The notes under the pieces are model-generated. The model saw only the letters and a list, made by a program, of their open reading frames with translations, did not search any database and had not been told where the DNA came from. Source: an uncultured Pelagibacteraceae bacterium (GTDB taxonomy: Bacteria; Pseudomonadota; Alphaproteobacteria; Pelagibacterales; Pelagibacteraceae). From it: a stretch of 37,631 bases of DNA. Below, piece by piece: positions 24,155 through 32,079 of this stretch (positions within the stretch are counted from its first letter, which is position 1; each line of letters begins with the position of its first letter). A program made the position numbers and the translations under genes. Where the stretch lies: contig CACIUJ010000005.1 of assembly GCA_902589795.1 (NCBI GenBank), forward strand, positions 10,001-47,631, read 5' to 3'.

Positions 24155-25524
24155 TCATATGCATCCAAGGACTTGGATACGTAGGCTCAGTCATGTCTGT
24201 AGCAGTTGGCCTAGCAAAAAATAATTTTAAAGAAAAAAATTTCAAAATAGTTGGTGTTGAAAAACCAACTAAGCGAGGCAAACAAATTATTGATGATATT
24301 AATAAAGGTATATTTCCATTTAGATCAAACGACTTTGAATTAAAAAAATCCTTAAAGAAAATAAATAAAGCTGGCTATCTTGAAGCGACCAGCTCCACTT
24401 CTGTTTATAAAAAAGCCAATGTTATATTGGTAAATGTAAATTGTGATTTAATTAGAATTAAAGGAAAAACTGAAATTGATCTTAAAAAATTCAAAAGATG
24501 TATTATTGAATTTGCTGAAAAAATTGAAGAAAATACTTTAATCATTGTGGAATCAACTGTTCCCCCAGGTACTTGCGATAAAATTGTATATCCAACGATT
24601 AAAAAAATATTTAAAAAAAGAAGATTGAACCCCAGTAATATTTACGTTGCTCATTCTTATGAAAGAGTTACTCCTGGGAAAAATTATTTAAATTCTGTAG
24701 TAAATAATTACCGAGTTTATTCTGGTATTAATAAAAAATCAGAAATTAAATGTAAAAATTTTTTAAAAAAAATAGTCAATGTAAAAAATTATCCTTTATA
24801 TAAACTAAAAAACACTAACTCTTCCGAATTAAGTAAGCTAATGGAAAACAGTTATAGAGCTGTAAATATAGCTTTTATTGAAGAATGGAGTCGGTGGGCC
24901 GAAAAAATTAATGTAGATTTATTTGATGTGATTAATGCAATTAAAAAAAGACCAACACATAATAATTTAAAAAATCCTGGATTCGGGGTTGGCGGATATT
25001 GCTTAACAAAAGATCCACTTATAGCAATGATTGGAGCAAAACAAATATTTAATATTAAACAAGATTTTCAATTTTCAAAATTATCGGTGAAAACAAATAA
25101 CATTATGCCTTTATCGACAATTAATAAAATAAAAAAATTTTATAATAATAAATTAAATAAAATTAAAGTTTTATTACTTGGGGTTACGTACAAAGAAGAT
25201 ATTGATGATACAAGATATTCACCTAGTGAATTTTTTTTCAAGAAAATGAGTCACTTAGGTGCTAAAATTGAAGTTCAGGATCCTTTAGTAAAATATTGGA
25301 ATGAAATGAAAATTAATATTCACGGTAAGATAAAAAATATCAATAAATTTAATGTTGTTGTTTTTGCGGTTAAGCACAAAGAGTATCAAAAAATAAATTT
25401 TAATATATGGAAAGTTAAAAAAAAAGATTTTTTAGTCATTGATGCAAATAATGTTTTAACAAAAAAACAACTTAAAATTTTAAAAAAGAAAAAATTTAAT
25501 ATAGTTTCAATTGGTAGAGGTTAA
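24151..25524 (+). CDS. Nucleotide-sugar dehydrogenase, UDP-HexNAc 6-dehydrogenase type
   Basis: 457 residues, UDP-glucose/UDP-HexNAc dehydrogenase family. The NAD-binding start is IQGLGYVGSVMSV, with VESTVPPGTCDKIV at 133-146, the substrate-domain lysine-containing segment KLMENSYRAVNIAFIEE at 229-245, and the catalytic cysteine C284 in GFGVGGYCLTKDP. The E-N-x-Y-R-x-V-N-I-A form is typical of the enzymes that oxidise UDP-GlcNAc or UDP-ManNAc to uronates (WbpA/WecC type), in contrast to UDP-glucose dehydrogenases. The C-terminal UDP-binding domain begins LLLGVTYKEDIDDTRYSPS. It overlaps the aminotransferase before it by 4 bp and the SDR after it by 1 bp (TAATG), so the three are tightly coupled. 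It would supply a UDP-HexNAc uronate. Confidence 0.87.
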   Translation: MIICIQGLGYVGSVMSVAVGLAKNNFKEKNFKIVGVEKPTKRGKQIIDDINKGIFPFRSNDFELKKSLKKINKAGYLEATSSTSVYKKANVILVNVNCDLIRIKGKTEIDLKKFKRCIIEFAEKIEENTLIIVESTVPPGTCDKIVYPTIKKIFKKRRLNPSNIYVAHSYERVTPGKNYLNSVVNNYRVYSGINKKSEIKCKNFLKKIVNVKNYPLYKLKNTNSSELSKLMENSYRAVNIAFIEEWSRWAEKINVDLFDVINAIKKRPTHNNLKNPGFGVGGYCLTKDPLIAMIGAKQIFNIKQDFQFSKLSVKTNNIMPLSTINKIKKFYNNKLNKIKVLLLGVTYKEDIDDTRYSPSEFFFKKMSHLGAKIEVQDPLVKYWNEMKINIHGKIKNINKFNVVVFAVKHKEYQKINFNIWKVKKKDFLVIDANNVLTKKQLKILKKKKFNIVSIGRG

Positions 25525-26519
25525 TGAAAAAAGTTCTTATAATCGGTGGAGCAGGCTTTATAGGCTTTCATCTGGCTAAAAAATTATTATTACACTTTAG
25601 AGTTGATATGATTGATAATTTTTCAAGATCTATAAAAGATAAAGATCTCAGGGAATTATTAAAAAAAAAGAATTTAAAATTAATTAATTTTGATATATTA
25701 AAAGATCAAATTAAATTAGATAAATTGTCAAAAAATTACACCTATATTTTTCATTTAGCTGCAATCGTGGGTGCTAAAAATGTATTAAATGCACCATATA
25801 ATGTTTTAACAAAAAATATAGAATTACTAAAAAGAGCAATAAATATTGGAAAAAAACAAAATAAATTAAAAAGATTCATTTTTACTTCATCTAGTGAGGT
25901 TTACTACGGCACACTAAAAAATTATGGTCTAAAATTTCCCACAAAAGAAAATACCAAGTTGAGTACACTGAATTTATCCGATAAGCGGGGTACATATATG
26001 CTATCAAAAATTTATGGTGAAGCTATGTGTAGGTTATCAAATTTACCGTTTACTATTTTAAGACCACATAATTTTTATGGACCAAGAATGGGACAATCAC
26101 ATGTAATTCCAGAATTATTTAAAAAAGTTTATTTTTCTAAAAAAAAATTTGTTTCAGTATTTTCACCAGACCATAGACGAAACTTTTGTTATATAGATGA
26201 TGGTATAAATTTTATTCTATTGCTAATTAAAAATCAAAAATCTTTAGGAGGAACATTTAATATTGGAAGTAATAAAAAAGATATATCGATTAAGGATTTA
26301 ACTAAAATTATAATTAAATTGTGTAATAAAAAAATAAAAATTAAAAAAGAAAATGATATGCTTAATTCTCCCAAAAGACGTTTACCAGATGTATCAAAAG
26401 CAATTGGTTTAACAAAATATAAATTCCAATATTCTTTAGAAGACGGGTTGAATGAAACATTCCAGTGGTACAAAAAAAATGTTTTTAATAATAATAAAAT
26501 TTTAAATTCATATAATTAA
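25524..26519 (+). CDS. NAD-dependent epimerase/dehydratase (extended SDR), module C
   Basis: 331 residues. Glycine motif GGAGFIG at 8-14, catalytic Y158-K162 in YMLSK, and the serine segment TSSSEVY at 121-127. HNFYGPR and the HRRNFCYIDDG stretch are usual sugar-binding features. The gene starts on the last base of the dehydrogenase stop, which suggests it acts on the UDP-uronate made by that enzyme, for example as a 4-epimerase or decarboxylase. It does not show the LegB/PglF dehydratase pattern, so I would not use it to fill the missing first step of the nonulosonic pathway. Sequence is very A/T-rich and lysine-rich. Reaction not determinable by eye. Confidence 0.82.
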   Translation: MKKVLIIGGAGFIGFHLAKKLLLHFRVDMIDNFSRSIKDKDLRELLKKKNLKLINFDILKDQIKLDKLSKNYTYIFHLAAIVGAKNVLNAPYNVLTKNIELLKRAINIGKKQNKLKRFIFTSSSEVYYGTLKNYGLKFPTKENTKLSTLNLSDKRGTYMLSKIYGEAMCRLSNLPFTILRPHNFYGPRMGQSHVIPELFKKVYFSKKKFVSVFSPDHRRNFCYIDDGINFILLLIKNQKSLGGTFNIGSNKKDISIKDLTKIIIKLCNKKIKIKKENDMLNSPKRRLPDVSKAIGLTKYKFQYSLEDGLNETFQWYKKNVFNNNKILNSYN

Positions 26520-26537
26520 TTTATACTTTTTAAAAAT

Positions 26538-27155
26538 ATGCATGAAATAATTATTTTAGGATGTGGTGGGCACGCATCGTCCTGCATAGATGTAATTGAA
26601 GCTGAAGGAAAGTTTAAAATTAAAGGCTTAGTAGATCAAAAAAATCAAAAAAAATCAGAATTTATGAATTACCCAATAATAGGAACTGATCAAGAGTTAT
26701 CCGAGATAAAAAAAAAATGCGACTATGCTTTTATTGCAATTGGTCAAATAAAGAATTCAACAATAAGAGAGGAAAAATTTTTAGAATTACTTTCTTTAGG
26801 CTTTAAAATTCCATTTATAATTTCACCTAAAGCTTATGTTTCTACAAGATCAAATATTCAAGATGGTACAATTATTATGCATAACGCAATTGTAAACGCT
26901 AATGTTAGAATTGGTAGAAATTGTATTATTAATAGCAGAAGTTTAATCGAGCACGATGTAATAGTTGAAGATAACTGTCATATTTCTACTGGAGCAATTC
27001 TTAATGGCGAGGTTAAAGTTAGACAAAATACATTCATTGGAAGTGGCTCAATTTTAAAAGAAAAAGTTAGTGTAGGAAAAAATTCTGTTGTAGGCGCAGG
27101 ATGCACAGTTTTAAAAGATTTAAAGGATAATTCTTTTTACAAAAATGAAAAATAA
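26538..27155 (+). CDS. NeuD/PglD-like sugar O- or N-acetyltransferase
   Basis: 205 residues, the two-part layout of this family: an N-terminal Rossmann-like domain that binds UDP (LGCGGHASSCIDVIE at 7-21) and a C-terminal left-handed beta helix made of hexapeptide repeats (from about 105). The catalytic histidine is H139 in SLIEHDVIV, matching the I-E-H-E site of PglD. Relatives acetylate the 4-amino group of UDP-4-amino-sugars before the NeuB-like step (PglD, LegH) or O-acetylate sialic acid (NeuD). Since a LegC-like aminotransferase and a NeuB-like synthase are neighbours, the LegH role is most likely. The last 11 bp overlap the start of the synthase gene. Confidence 0.85.
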   Translation: MHEIIILGCGGHASSCIDVIEAEGKFKIKGLVDQKNQKKSEFMNYPIIGTDQELSEIKKKCDYAFIAIGQIKNSTIREEKFLELLSLGFKIPFIISPKAYVSTRSNIQDGTIIMHNAIVNANVRIGRNCIINSRSLIEHDVIVEDNCHISTGAILNGEVKVRQNTFIGSGSILKEKVSVGKNSVVGAGCTVLKDLKDNSFYKNEK

Positions 27156-28164
27156 GACACTTATTATTGCAGAAGCTGGAATTAACCATAATGGAAATTT
27201 ATATAAAGCAAAAAAGCTTATAGATGCAGCTAAGTCTTCAGGAGCAGATGTTGTTAAGTTTCAAGCATACAAAACTGATTTGTTGATTGAAAAAAATGCA
27301 ATACAAAAAAAAAAAGAAAAATATAAAAAAATAAAAAAAACCTTTAAATTTTTAAAAAAATTTGAATTAAGTTTTAATGATTTAAAAGAATTAAAAAAGT
27401 ATTCAGTTAAGAAAAAAATCACTTTTGCCGCGACTCCATTTGACAAGTTAAGTATTGATGAATTAGCTAAACTAAAAGTTCCTTTTTTTAAAGTTTCTTC
27501 AGGAGATATTAATAATTTTCCACTAATAAATCATATCGTAAGAAAAAAAAAACCAATTATAATTTCAACAGGCAGATCTAGCTTGGAAGAAGTGAGAAAA
27601 ACTGTTTTTTATTTAAAACAAAAAGGCTGTAAAAACTTTGCTTTATTACATTGTGTGAGTATATATCCAGCAAAATTAGAAGATTTAAACTTAAATGCCA
27701 TTAAATTTTTAAAAAGAAAATTCAAATGCCCAATTGGTTTTTCTGATCATTCAAAGGGAATCGATGCCGCTCTCGGCGCTGTAGTATTGGGAGCAAAGTA
27801 TATTGAAAAACATTTAACATTAAATACAAAGGATAAAGGACCAGATCATAAAGCATCAATTGAACCATCTGAATTTAAAAAAATGGTAAATGGTATAAGA
27901 AATTTAGAAATTGCAGTTGGTAGAGAAAAGAAAAAAGCAACAAAACAGGAAATCAAGGGAAAATTTAGCTCTAGAAGAAGTATATTTGCGAACAAGAACT
28001 TATTTAAAAATTCCATAATTAATGAAAAAGATATTATTTGTAAAAGACCAATGATCGGAATAGGTCCAGAAAATTTTGAAAAAATAATAGGTTGTAAAAT
28101 AAAACAAAATATAAAAAAAGGTCAACAGATAAACTTTAAACATATTAAAAAGACAAATTTATGA
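27145..28164 (+). CDS. neuB: NeuB/LegI-like nonulosonic acid synthase
   Basis: 339 residues. The TIM-barrel synthase domain starts IIAEAGINHNGN at 7-18 and has DVVKFQAYK at 35-43, KVSSGDINNFP in the middle and GFSDHSKG later. The C-terminal antifreeze-like SAF domain lies at about 272-337, beginning SSRRSIFANK and containing MIGIGPENF. It condenses phosphoenolpyruvate with a hexosamine (ManNAc or its 2,4-diacetamido-6-deoxy form) to make a nine-carbon nonulosonic acid. Sialic, legionaminic and pseudaminic synthases share these features; the legionaminic type fits the neighbours best. An A11 run falls inside the gene at 27305-27315. It overlaps the gene before by 11 bp and the next by 4 bp. 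Confidence 0.92.
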   Translation: MKNKTLIIAEAGINHNGNLYKAKKLIDAAKSSGADVVKFQAYKTDLLIEKNAIQKKKEKYKKIKKTFKFLKKFELSFNDLKELKKYSVKKKITFAATPFDKLSIDELAKLKVPFFKVSSGDINNFPLINHIVRKKKPIIISTGRSSLEEVRKTVFYLKQKGCKNFALLHCVSIYPAKLEDLNLNAIKFLKRKFKCPIGFSDHSKGIDAALGAVVLGAKYIEKHLTLNTKDKGPDHKASIEPSEFKKMVNGIRNLEIAVGREKKKATKQEIKGKFSSRRSIFANKNLFKNSIINEKDIICKRPMIGIGPENFEKIIGCKIKQNIKKGQQINFKHIKKTNL

Positions 28165-29063
28165 AAATTCTTATAACAGGACATGCTGGATTTCTAGGCT
28201 CAAAACTAACATCAAATTTTTTAAAAAAAAAACATTCTGTTATTGGTATAGATATCAAAAAAACAAAAATTTTTAACAATTATAAAAATTTTTTACAATA
28301 TAAAGTAAATTTATCAAATTCTATGAAAGTAAAATATTTATTTAAAAAAATTAAGAAAGTTGATATTGTTATACACACTGCAGCAAAACAACCTGTAAAA
28401 AAAGATGATAATTTAGAAAAATATTTAAAAACAAATTTTTATGGTACAAAAAATCTTTTAGAATTTTGCAGAGATATCAATGTTAAAAAAATAATTTATT
28501 GCTCGAGTTTTAGTGTGTACGGGTTCGAAAAAAGCCCCATAAAAGAAGATACAAATCCTAATCCAAAAAATACTTATGGTTTAAGCAAGTATTTGTCAGA
28601 GAATTTAATTAAAAATTTCTCAAATCAATTTAATATGAAAGTAATAATTTTAAGATTAGATGGAATTTATGGAAATAATCAAAATTTACCTGGTTTTATA
28701 AAAACATCTTTTGAGTCTGCATATAAAAATAAAGAAATATTATTGTTTAAAAAAGGAAAACTTAAGAGAAACCAAGTGTACGTTGATGATGTTGTTAAAG
28801 CCATTAATCTAGCTTTAAAAAAAATAAATAAATTTAAATGTGAAATCTTTAATATAGGAGGGGATAAACCAATAAGTACATTTAATATTTTAAAAAAAAT
28901 CATTCAAATTTCAAAATCTAATTCAAAAGTAATTTTATCTAATAAAAGTTTGAATTTTTCACAGGATATTTTTTTAGATACTAATAAGGCAAAAAATTTG
29001 CTTAATTTTAAACCAAATGCTATAGAAAATAATTTAAAAAAAATGTTTAAAAATGCTGAATAA
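28161..29063 (+). CDS. NAD-dependent epimerase/dehydratase (extended SDR), short form
   Basis: 300 residues. Glycine motif GHAGFLG at 7-13 (the first glycine pair is G-H, a mild variant), catalytic Y139-K143 in YGLSK, and the serine segment CSSFSVYG at 114-121. RLDGIYGNN and KGKLKRNQVYVDD are sugar-binding features. It is about 25-30 residues shorter than the other three SDRs in the window, mainly at the C-terminus. It lies between the synthase and another aminotransferase, with overlaps of 4 and 11 bp, so the trio forms a tight unit. This suggests it makes the keto-sugar that the following aminotransferase aminates, but a dehydratase pattern is not obvious. It is among the most A/T-rich genes here (line 28201-28260 has 11 G or C). 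Confidence 0.82.
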   Translation: MKILITGHAGFLGSKLTSNFLKKKHSVIGIDIKKTKIFNNYKNFLQYKVNLSNSMKVKYLFKKIKKVDIVIHTAAKQPVKKDDNLEKYLKTNFYGTKNLLEFCRDINVKKIIYCSSFSVYGFEKSPIKEDTNPNPKNTYGLSKYLSENLIKNFSNQFNMKVIILRLDGIYGNNQNLPGFIKTSFESAYKNKEILLFKKGKLKRNQVYVDDVVKAINLALKKINKFKCEIFNIGGDKPISTFNILKKIIQISKSNSKVILSNKSLNFSQDIFLDTNKAKNLLNFKPNAIENNLKKMFKNAE

Positions 29064-30210
29064 AAAGAAAAAAAGATACGAAGTTAGTGGTCCATATTTC
29101 AGTTCTCAAGATATAAAATGGATACAAAAAAAAACTAGAAAAGTTTTAGAAGGAAGATTAAGTACCGGTCCATATACTTTAGAATTTGAAAAAAAATTTG
29201 CTAAATTTGTTGGAGTAAAATATGCAGTTTTTGTAAATACTTGCACAAGTGCACTAGAAATAGCTGTTAAGTCATTAAACTTAAAGACAGGTGACGAGGT
29301 AATTGTTCCATGCGAAACATTTATTGCAACTGGTATGGCTGTAACCTCCCAAGGAGGAAAAGTAATTTTTGCAAATATTAATCCAAAAACTTTTTGTATT
29401 GATCTAGAAGAAATAAAAAAGAGAATTACTAAAAAAACAAAAGCTGTAATGGTTGTACATTTTGGTGGCTATATGCCTCACGACATTATAGATATAAAAA
29501 ATTATTGTAGAAAAAAAAATATAACAATTATTGAGGATTCAGCTCACGCGCTAGGATCCAAAGTTGGTAAAGCGATGGCCGGATCTATTGGAGACGCAGG
29601 TTGTTTTTCTTTTTTTTCAACAAAAACTATTTCGACCGGTGAAGGCGGAATGCTTACCACAAATAATAAAAAAATATTTAAGTTAGCCCTATCATTAAGA
29701 GAGAGGGGAAGGGATTGGGATAAGAGAGGAGAACTTTATACTAGGGGCTGGAGGAGTTGTAGAGTACCAGAAATTTGTGCAGTAATGGGTTTAAATCAAT
29801 TTTCAAATATTAAAAAAATTATTTCTCATCGTGGACGTATATGTAAAATATATAATGAGGAATTAAAAAAAACAAATTTATTTTCCACACTTCCAATTGC
29901 TAAAAAATCTAAATTGTCTATATGGAAACATATTACATTAACAAATCACTCTAAATTAAATAGATTAAAAATTGCAAAAACATTAAAAGAAAAATATGGA
30001 ATAATAATTAACTGGGCTTATGATCCACCTCTTCATCTACAGCCAGTTTATAAAAAAAATAATTTGTTGAAAAAAAATTTCCTTAAGCGATCAGAAGGTT
30101 TAATGAAAAAACATTTTCATTTACCGCTCCACATGCAAATCTCTGAAAAAGATGCAAAATATATAGTAGAAAAACTTATATTAGAAGCTAAGAGAATTAT
30201 TGGAATTTAA
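29053..30210 (+). CDS. DegT/DnrJ/EryC1/StrS-family PLP-dependent sugar aminotransferase (second in module C)
   Basis: 385 residues. The PLP lysine is K191 in FSFFSTKTISTGEGG, and IEDSAHALGS at 160-169 gives the pyridine-binding aspartate. The substrate-side segment NTCTSALEIA at 62-71 is normal. It differs from the LegC-like gene upstream (22985) and from the module A enzyme (10386) in its motifs, so the window holds three separate sugar aminotransferases. By position it pairs with the short SDR before it (11-bp overlap). Candidate roles are 4-amination of a second keto-sugar, or 3-amination in a WbpE-like step following the dehydrogenase and the Gfo/Idh/MocA enzyme. Which one cannot be told from the sequence. 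Confidence 0.9.
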   Translation: MLNKKKKRYEVSGPYFSSQDIKWIQKKTRKVLEGRLSTGPYTLEFEKKFAKFVGVKYAVFVNTCTSALEIAVKSLNLKTGDEVIVPCETFIATGMAVTSQGGKVIFANINPKTFCIDLEEIKKRITKKTKAVMVVHFGGYMPHDIIDIKNYCRKKNITIIEDSAHALGSKVGKAMAGSIGDAGCFSFFSTKTISTGEGGMLTTNNKKIFKLALSLRERGRDWDKRGELYTRGWRSCRVPEICAVMGLNQFSNIKKIISHRGRICKIYNEELKKTNLFSTLPIAKKSKLSIWKHITLTNHSKLNRLKIAKTLKEKYGIIINWAYDPPLHLQPVYKKNNLLKKNFLKRSEGLMKKHFHLPLHMQISEKDAKYIVEKLILEAKRIIGI

Positions 30211-30223
30211 TAGTTCTAAATTT

Positions 30224-30910
30224 ATGTCTAGTATTGTTATCCATCAACCAGAATACTTTCCTTGGATTAACCTTTTTTTTAAAATGTTAAAGTGTGATAA
30301 ATTTATTTTTTTAGATAATGTGCAATATTTAAGAAGAGGTTTTCAAAATAGAAATATAATAGGTAATAATGGAAGATCTTTCTATATTACAGTTCCAATA
30401 AAATATGCACCAAGAGAAACGTTGATAAGAGAAATTGAGATAGATAATTCAAAAAAATGGATAGACGAACATATAAAAAATTTACATAATTGTTACAAAA
30501 AAACAAAATTTTTTAAAAGCATTATTATTCTTTTAGAAAATGAGTATGCAAAAAGTTATAAATATTTAAACGAATTAAACCAGGGTTTGATTAAAATGTT
30601 AGCTAATAACATGGAAATAAAATGTAAATTTTTCTCTTCTTCAGATCTCGATGTTAGCGGTGCTAAATCTGATTTAATATTTAATATCTGTGAAAAAATA
30701 GGGGCCCGTAAATATATAACAGGTACTGAGTCTGCTAATTATTTAGATGAAGAAAAGTTTAAAAAAAATGAAATAAAAATAATGTATTTAAAAAAAAAAG
30801 AAATAATTTATCAACAAAAAAATAGTGAAAAAAATTTCATCAAAGACTTATCTGTGCTTGATTTTTTATTTAATCTAGGATTTGAGGGATTTAGAAAAAT
30901 CAAAATTTAA
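30224..30910 (+). CDS. WbqC-like family protein
   Basis: 228 residues. The N-terminal IVIHQPEYFPW is the family hallmark of WbqC-like proteins, with the KCDKFIFLDNVQY segment soon after and LRRGFQNRN following. Towards the C-terminus ARKYITGTESANYLDEE is also typical. A TTG start at 30200 would overlap the preceding gene and adds eight residues before the motif; the ATG at 30224 is preferred because the hallmark begins within the first few residues in relatives. Members occur in O-antigen and capsule loci near sugar aminotransferases and are thought to help attach or change acyl groups on amino sugars, but the reaction is not established to my knowledge. Confidence 0.87.
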   Translation: MSSIVIHQPEYFPWINLFFKMLKCDKFIFLDNVQYLRRGFQNRNIIGNNGRSFYITVPIKYAPRETLIREIEIDNSKKWIDEHIKNLHNCYKKTKFFKSIIILLENEYAKSYKYLNELNQGLIKMLANNMEIKCKFFSSSDLDVSGAKSDLIFNICEKIGARKYITGTESANYLDEEKFKKNEIKIMYLKKKEIIYQQKNSEKNFIKDLSVLDFLFNLGFEGFRKIKI

Positions 30911-30913
30911 ATT

Positions 30914-32074
30914 ATGAGAAAAAGAAAAATCCTTTTCATTACAGGTTGTAGATCTGACTTTTATATACAAAAACCAATAATTGATGCTGCAAAAAATTCT
31001 CCATTTTTAAAAACTTTATTAGTGGTTACGGGAGCACATTTATTAAAAAAATTTGGAAAATCGTTGAATGATATAAAAAAAGAAAAATATAACATAATAG
31101 CTAAAATAAAAAATCTTAAAATTTCTGATAATCGATTTTCAAGACTTAATGGTGCTTCAGTACAGCTAAGTAAACTTGTAAAAGTAGTAAAAAAATTTAA
31201 ACCAGATTTTATTCTAGCACCATTTGATCGCGAAGAATCTATCACAACCGCAGTTGTGGGTGCTTATATGAATATTCCCGTTGCTCATTTAGGCGCAGGT
31301 GATCGAACGAGAGTAAATGTAGATGGTGTTATAAGACATAGTGTTACTAAACTCTCAAATATTTTTTTCTGTTTCACTCCTGAAAATGCAAAAAGAGTTA
31401 TTAAAATGGGCGAAGAAAAATGGAGAGTTTTTAACGTTGGCCACACGGCAGTTGAGAGATATAAAAATAGTAAATTAATATCTAACTCAATTTTATCAAA
31501 ATATTTTAATCTAGATGTAACGAAAGAACCTTTAATAGTTTTTATACAACATCCAGTAAGCAATTGGTTGGAACAAACTAAAAAACATATAAATATCTCA
31601 CTATCAGCGATTGATGAACTAAATCTACCGACTATAATAATAAGATCTAATTCTGATCCAGGCACCGAAACGATAAAGGCAGCATATCAAAAATATAAGT
31701 TTCATAATAAAAAGGTACGATACTTTGAAAATATACCTGAAAATTTATTTGTTAATATTTTAAAAAAAGCTTCAGTTTTAACTGGAAATTCAAGCATGGG
31801 AGTTTTGGAGGCTCCTTACTTAAAACTTCCAGTAGTAAATATTGGGCTTAGACAAAAAGATAGGCAAAATGCAGGTAATATTATATTTGTTCCTCACAAT
31901 AAAAATAAAATTATAAATGCTATAAAAAAAAGTATTCATAATAAGAAATATTTGAAAAAAATAAAAAAAATTAAAAATCCTTATGGAAAAAGTGGTGCAT
32001 CAAAAAGAATTATAAAAATTCTTAAGAGCATGAAAATAGATCAAAAATTAATAAATAAAAAAATAACTTACTAG
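30914..32074 (+). CDS. neuC: NeuC/LegG-like hydrolysing UDP-sugar 2-epimerase
   Basis: 386 residues. The N-terminal ILFITGCRSDFYIQKPII matches the G-T-R-A-D-Y opening of NeuC-type enzymes with altered residues. VTGAHLLKKFGKS at 38-50 is diagnostic of the NeuC/LegG branch, as opposed to the non-hydrolysing WecB type. The UDP-binding half has VAHLGAGDRTR and near the end GNSSMGVLEAP followed by VVNIGLRQKDRQNAGN. It releases UDP while inverting C2, giving the free hexosamine that the NeuB-like synthase uses. Its separation from neuB by three genes is unusual but the direction and spacing (3 bp) are those of one operon. A WbpI-like non-hydrolysing role is less likely. Confidence 0.88.
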   Translation: MRKRKILFITGCRSDFYIQKPIIDAAKNSPFLKTLLVVTGAHLLKKFGKSLNDIKKEKYNIIAKIKNLKISDNRFSRLNGASVQLSKLVKVVKKFKPDFILAPFDREESITTAVVGAYMNIPVAHLGAGDRTRVNVDGVIRHSVTKLSNIFFCFTPENAKRVIKMGEEKWRVFNVGHTAVERYKNSKLISNSILSKYFNLDVTKEPLIVFIQHPVSNWLEQTKKHINISLSAIDELNLPTIIIRSNSDPGTETIKAAYQKYKFHNKKVRYFENIPENLFVNILKKASVLTGNSSMGVLEAPYLKLPVVNIGLRQKDRQNAGNIIFVPHNKNKIINAIKKSIHNKKYLKKIKKIKNPYGKSGASKRIIKILKSMKIDQKLINKKITY

Positions 32075-32079
32075 ACATT

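Noticed and set aside
30200-30223. TTG start for the WbqC-like protein
   Set aside because: It overlaps the previous gene, and the family hallmark sits only three residues after the ATG at 30224.
31285-31665. Minus-strand open frame of 126 residues opposite the NeuC-like gene
   Set aside because: Antisense to conserved NeuC motifs; its translation looks like a reverse-complement shadow without domain features.
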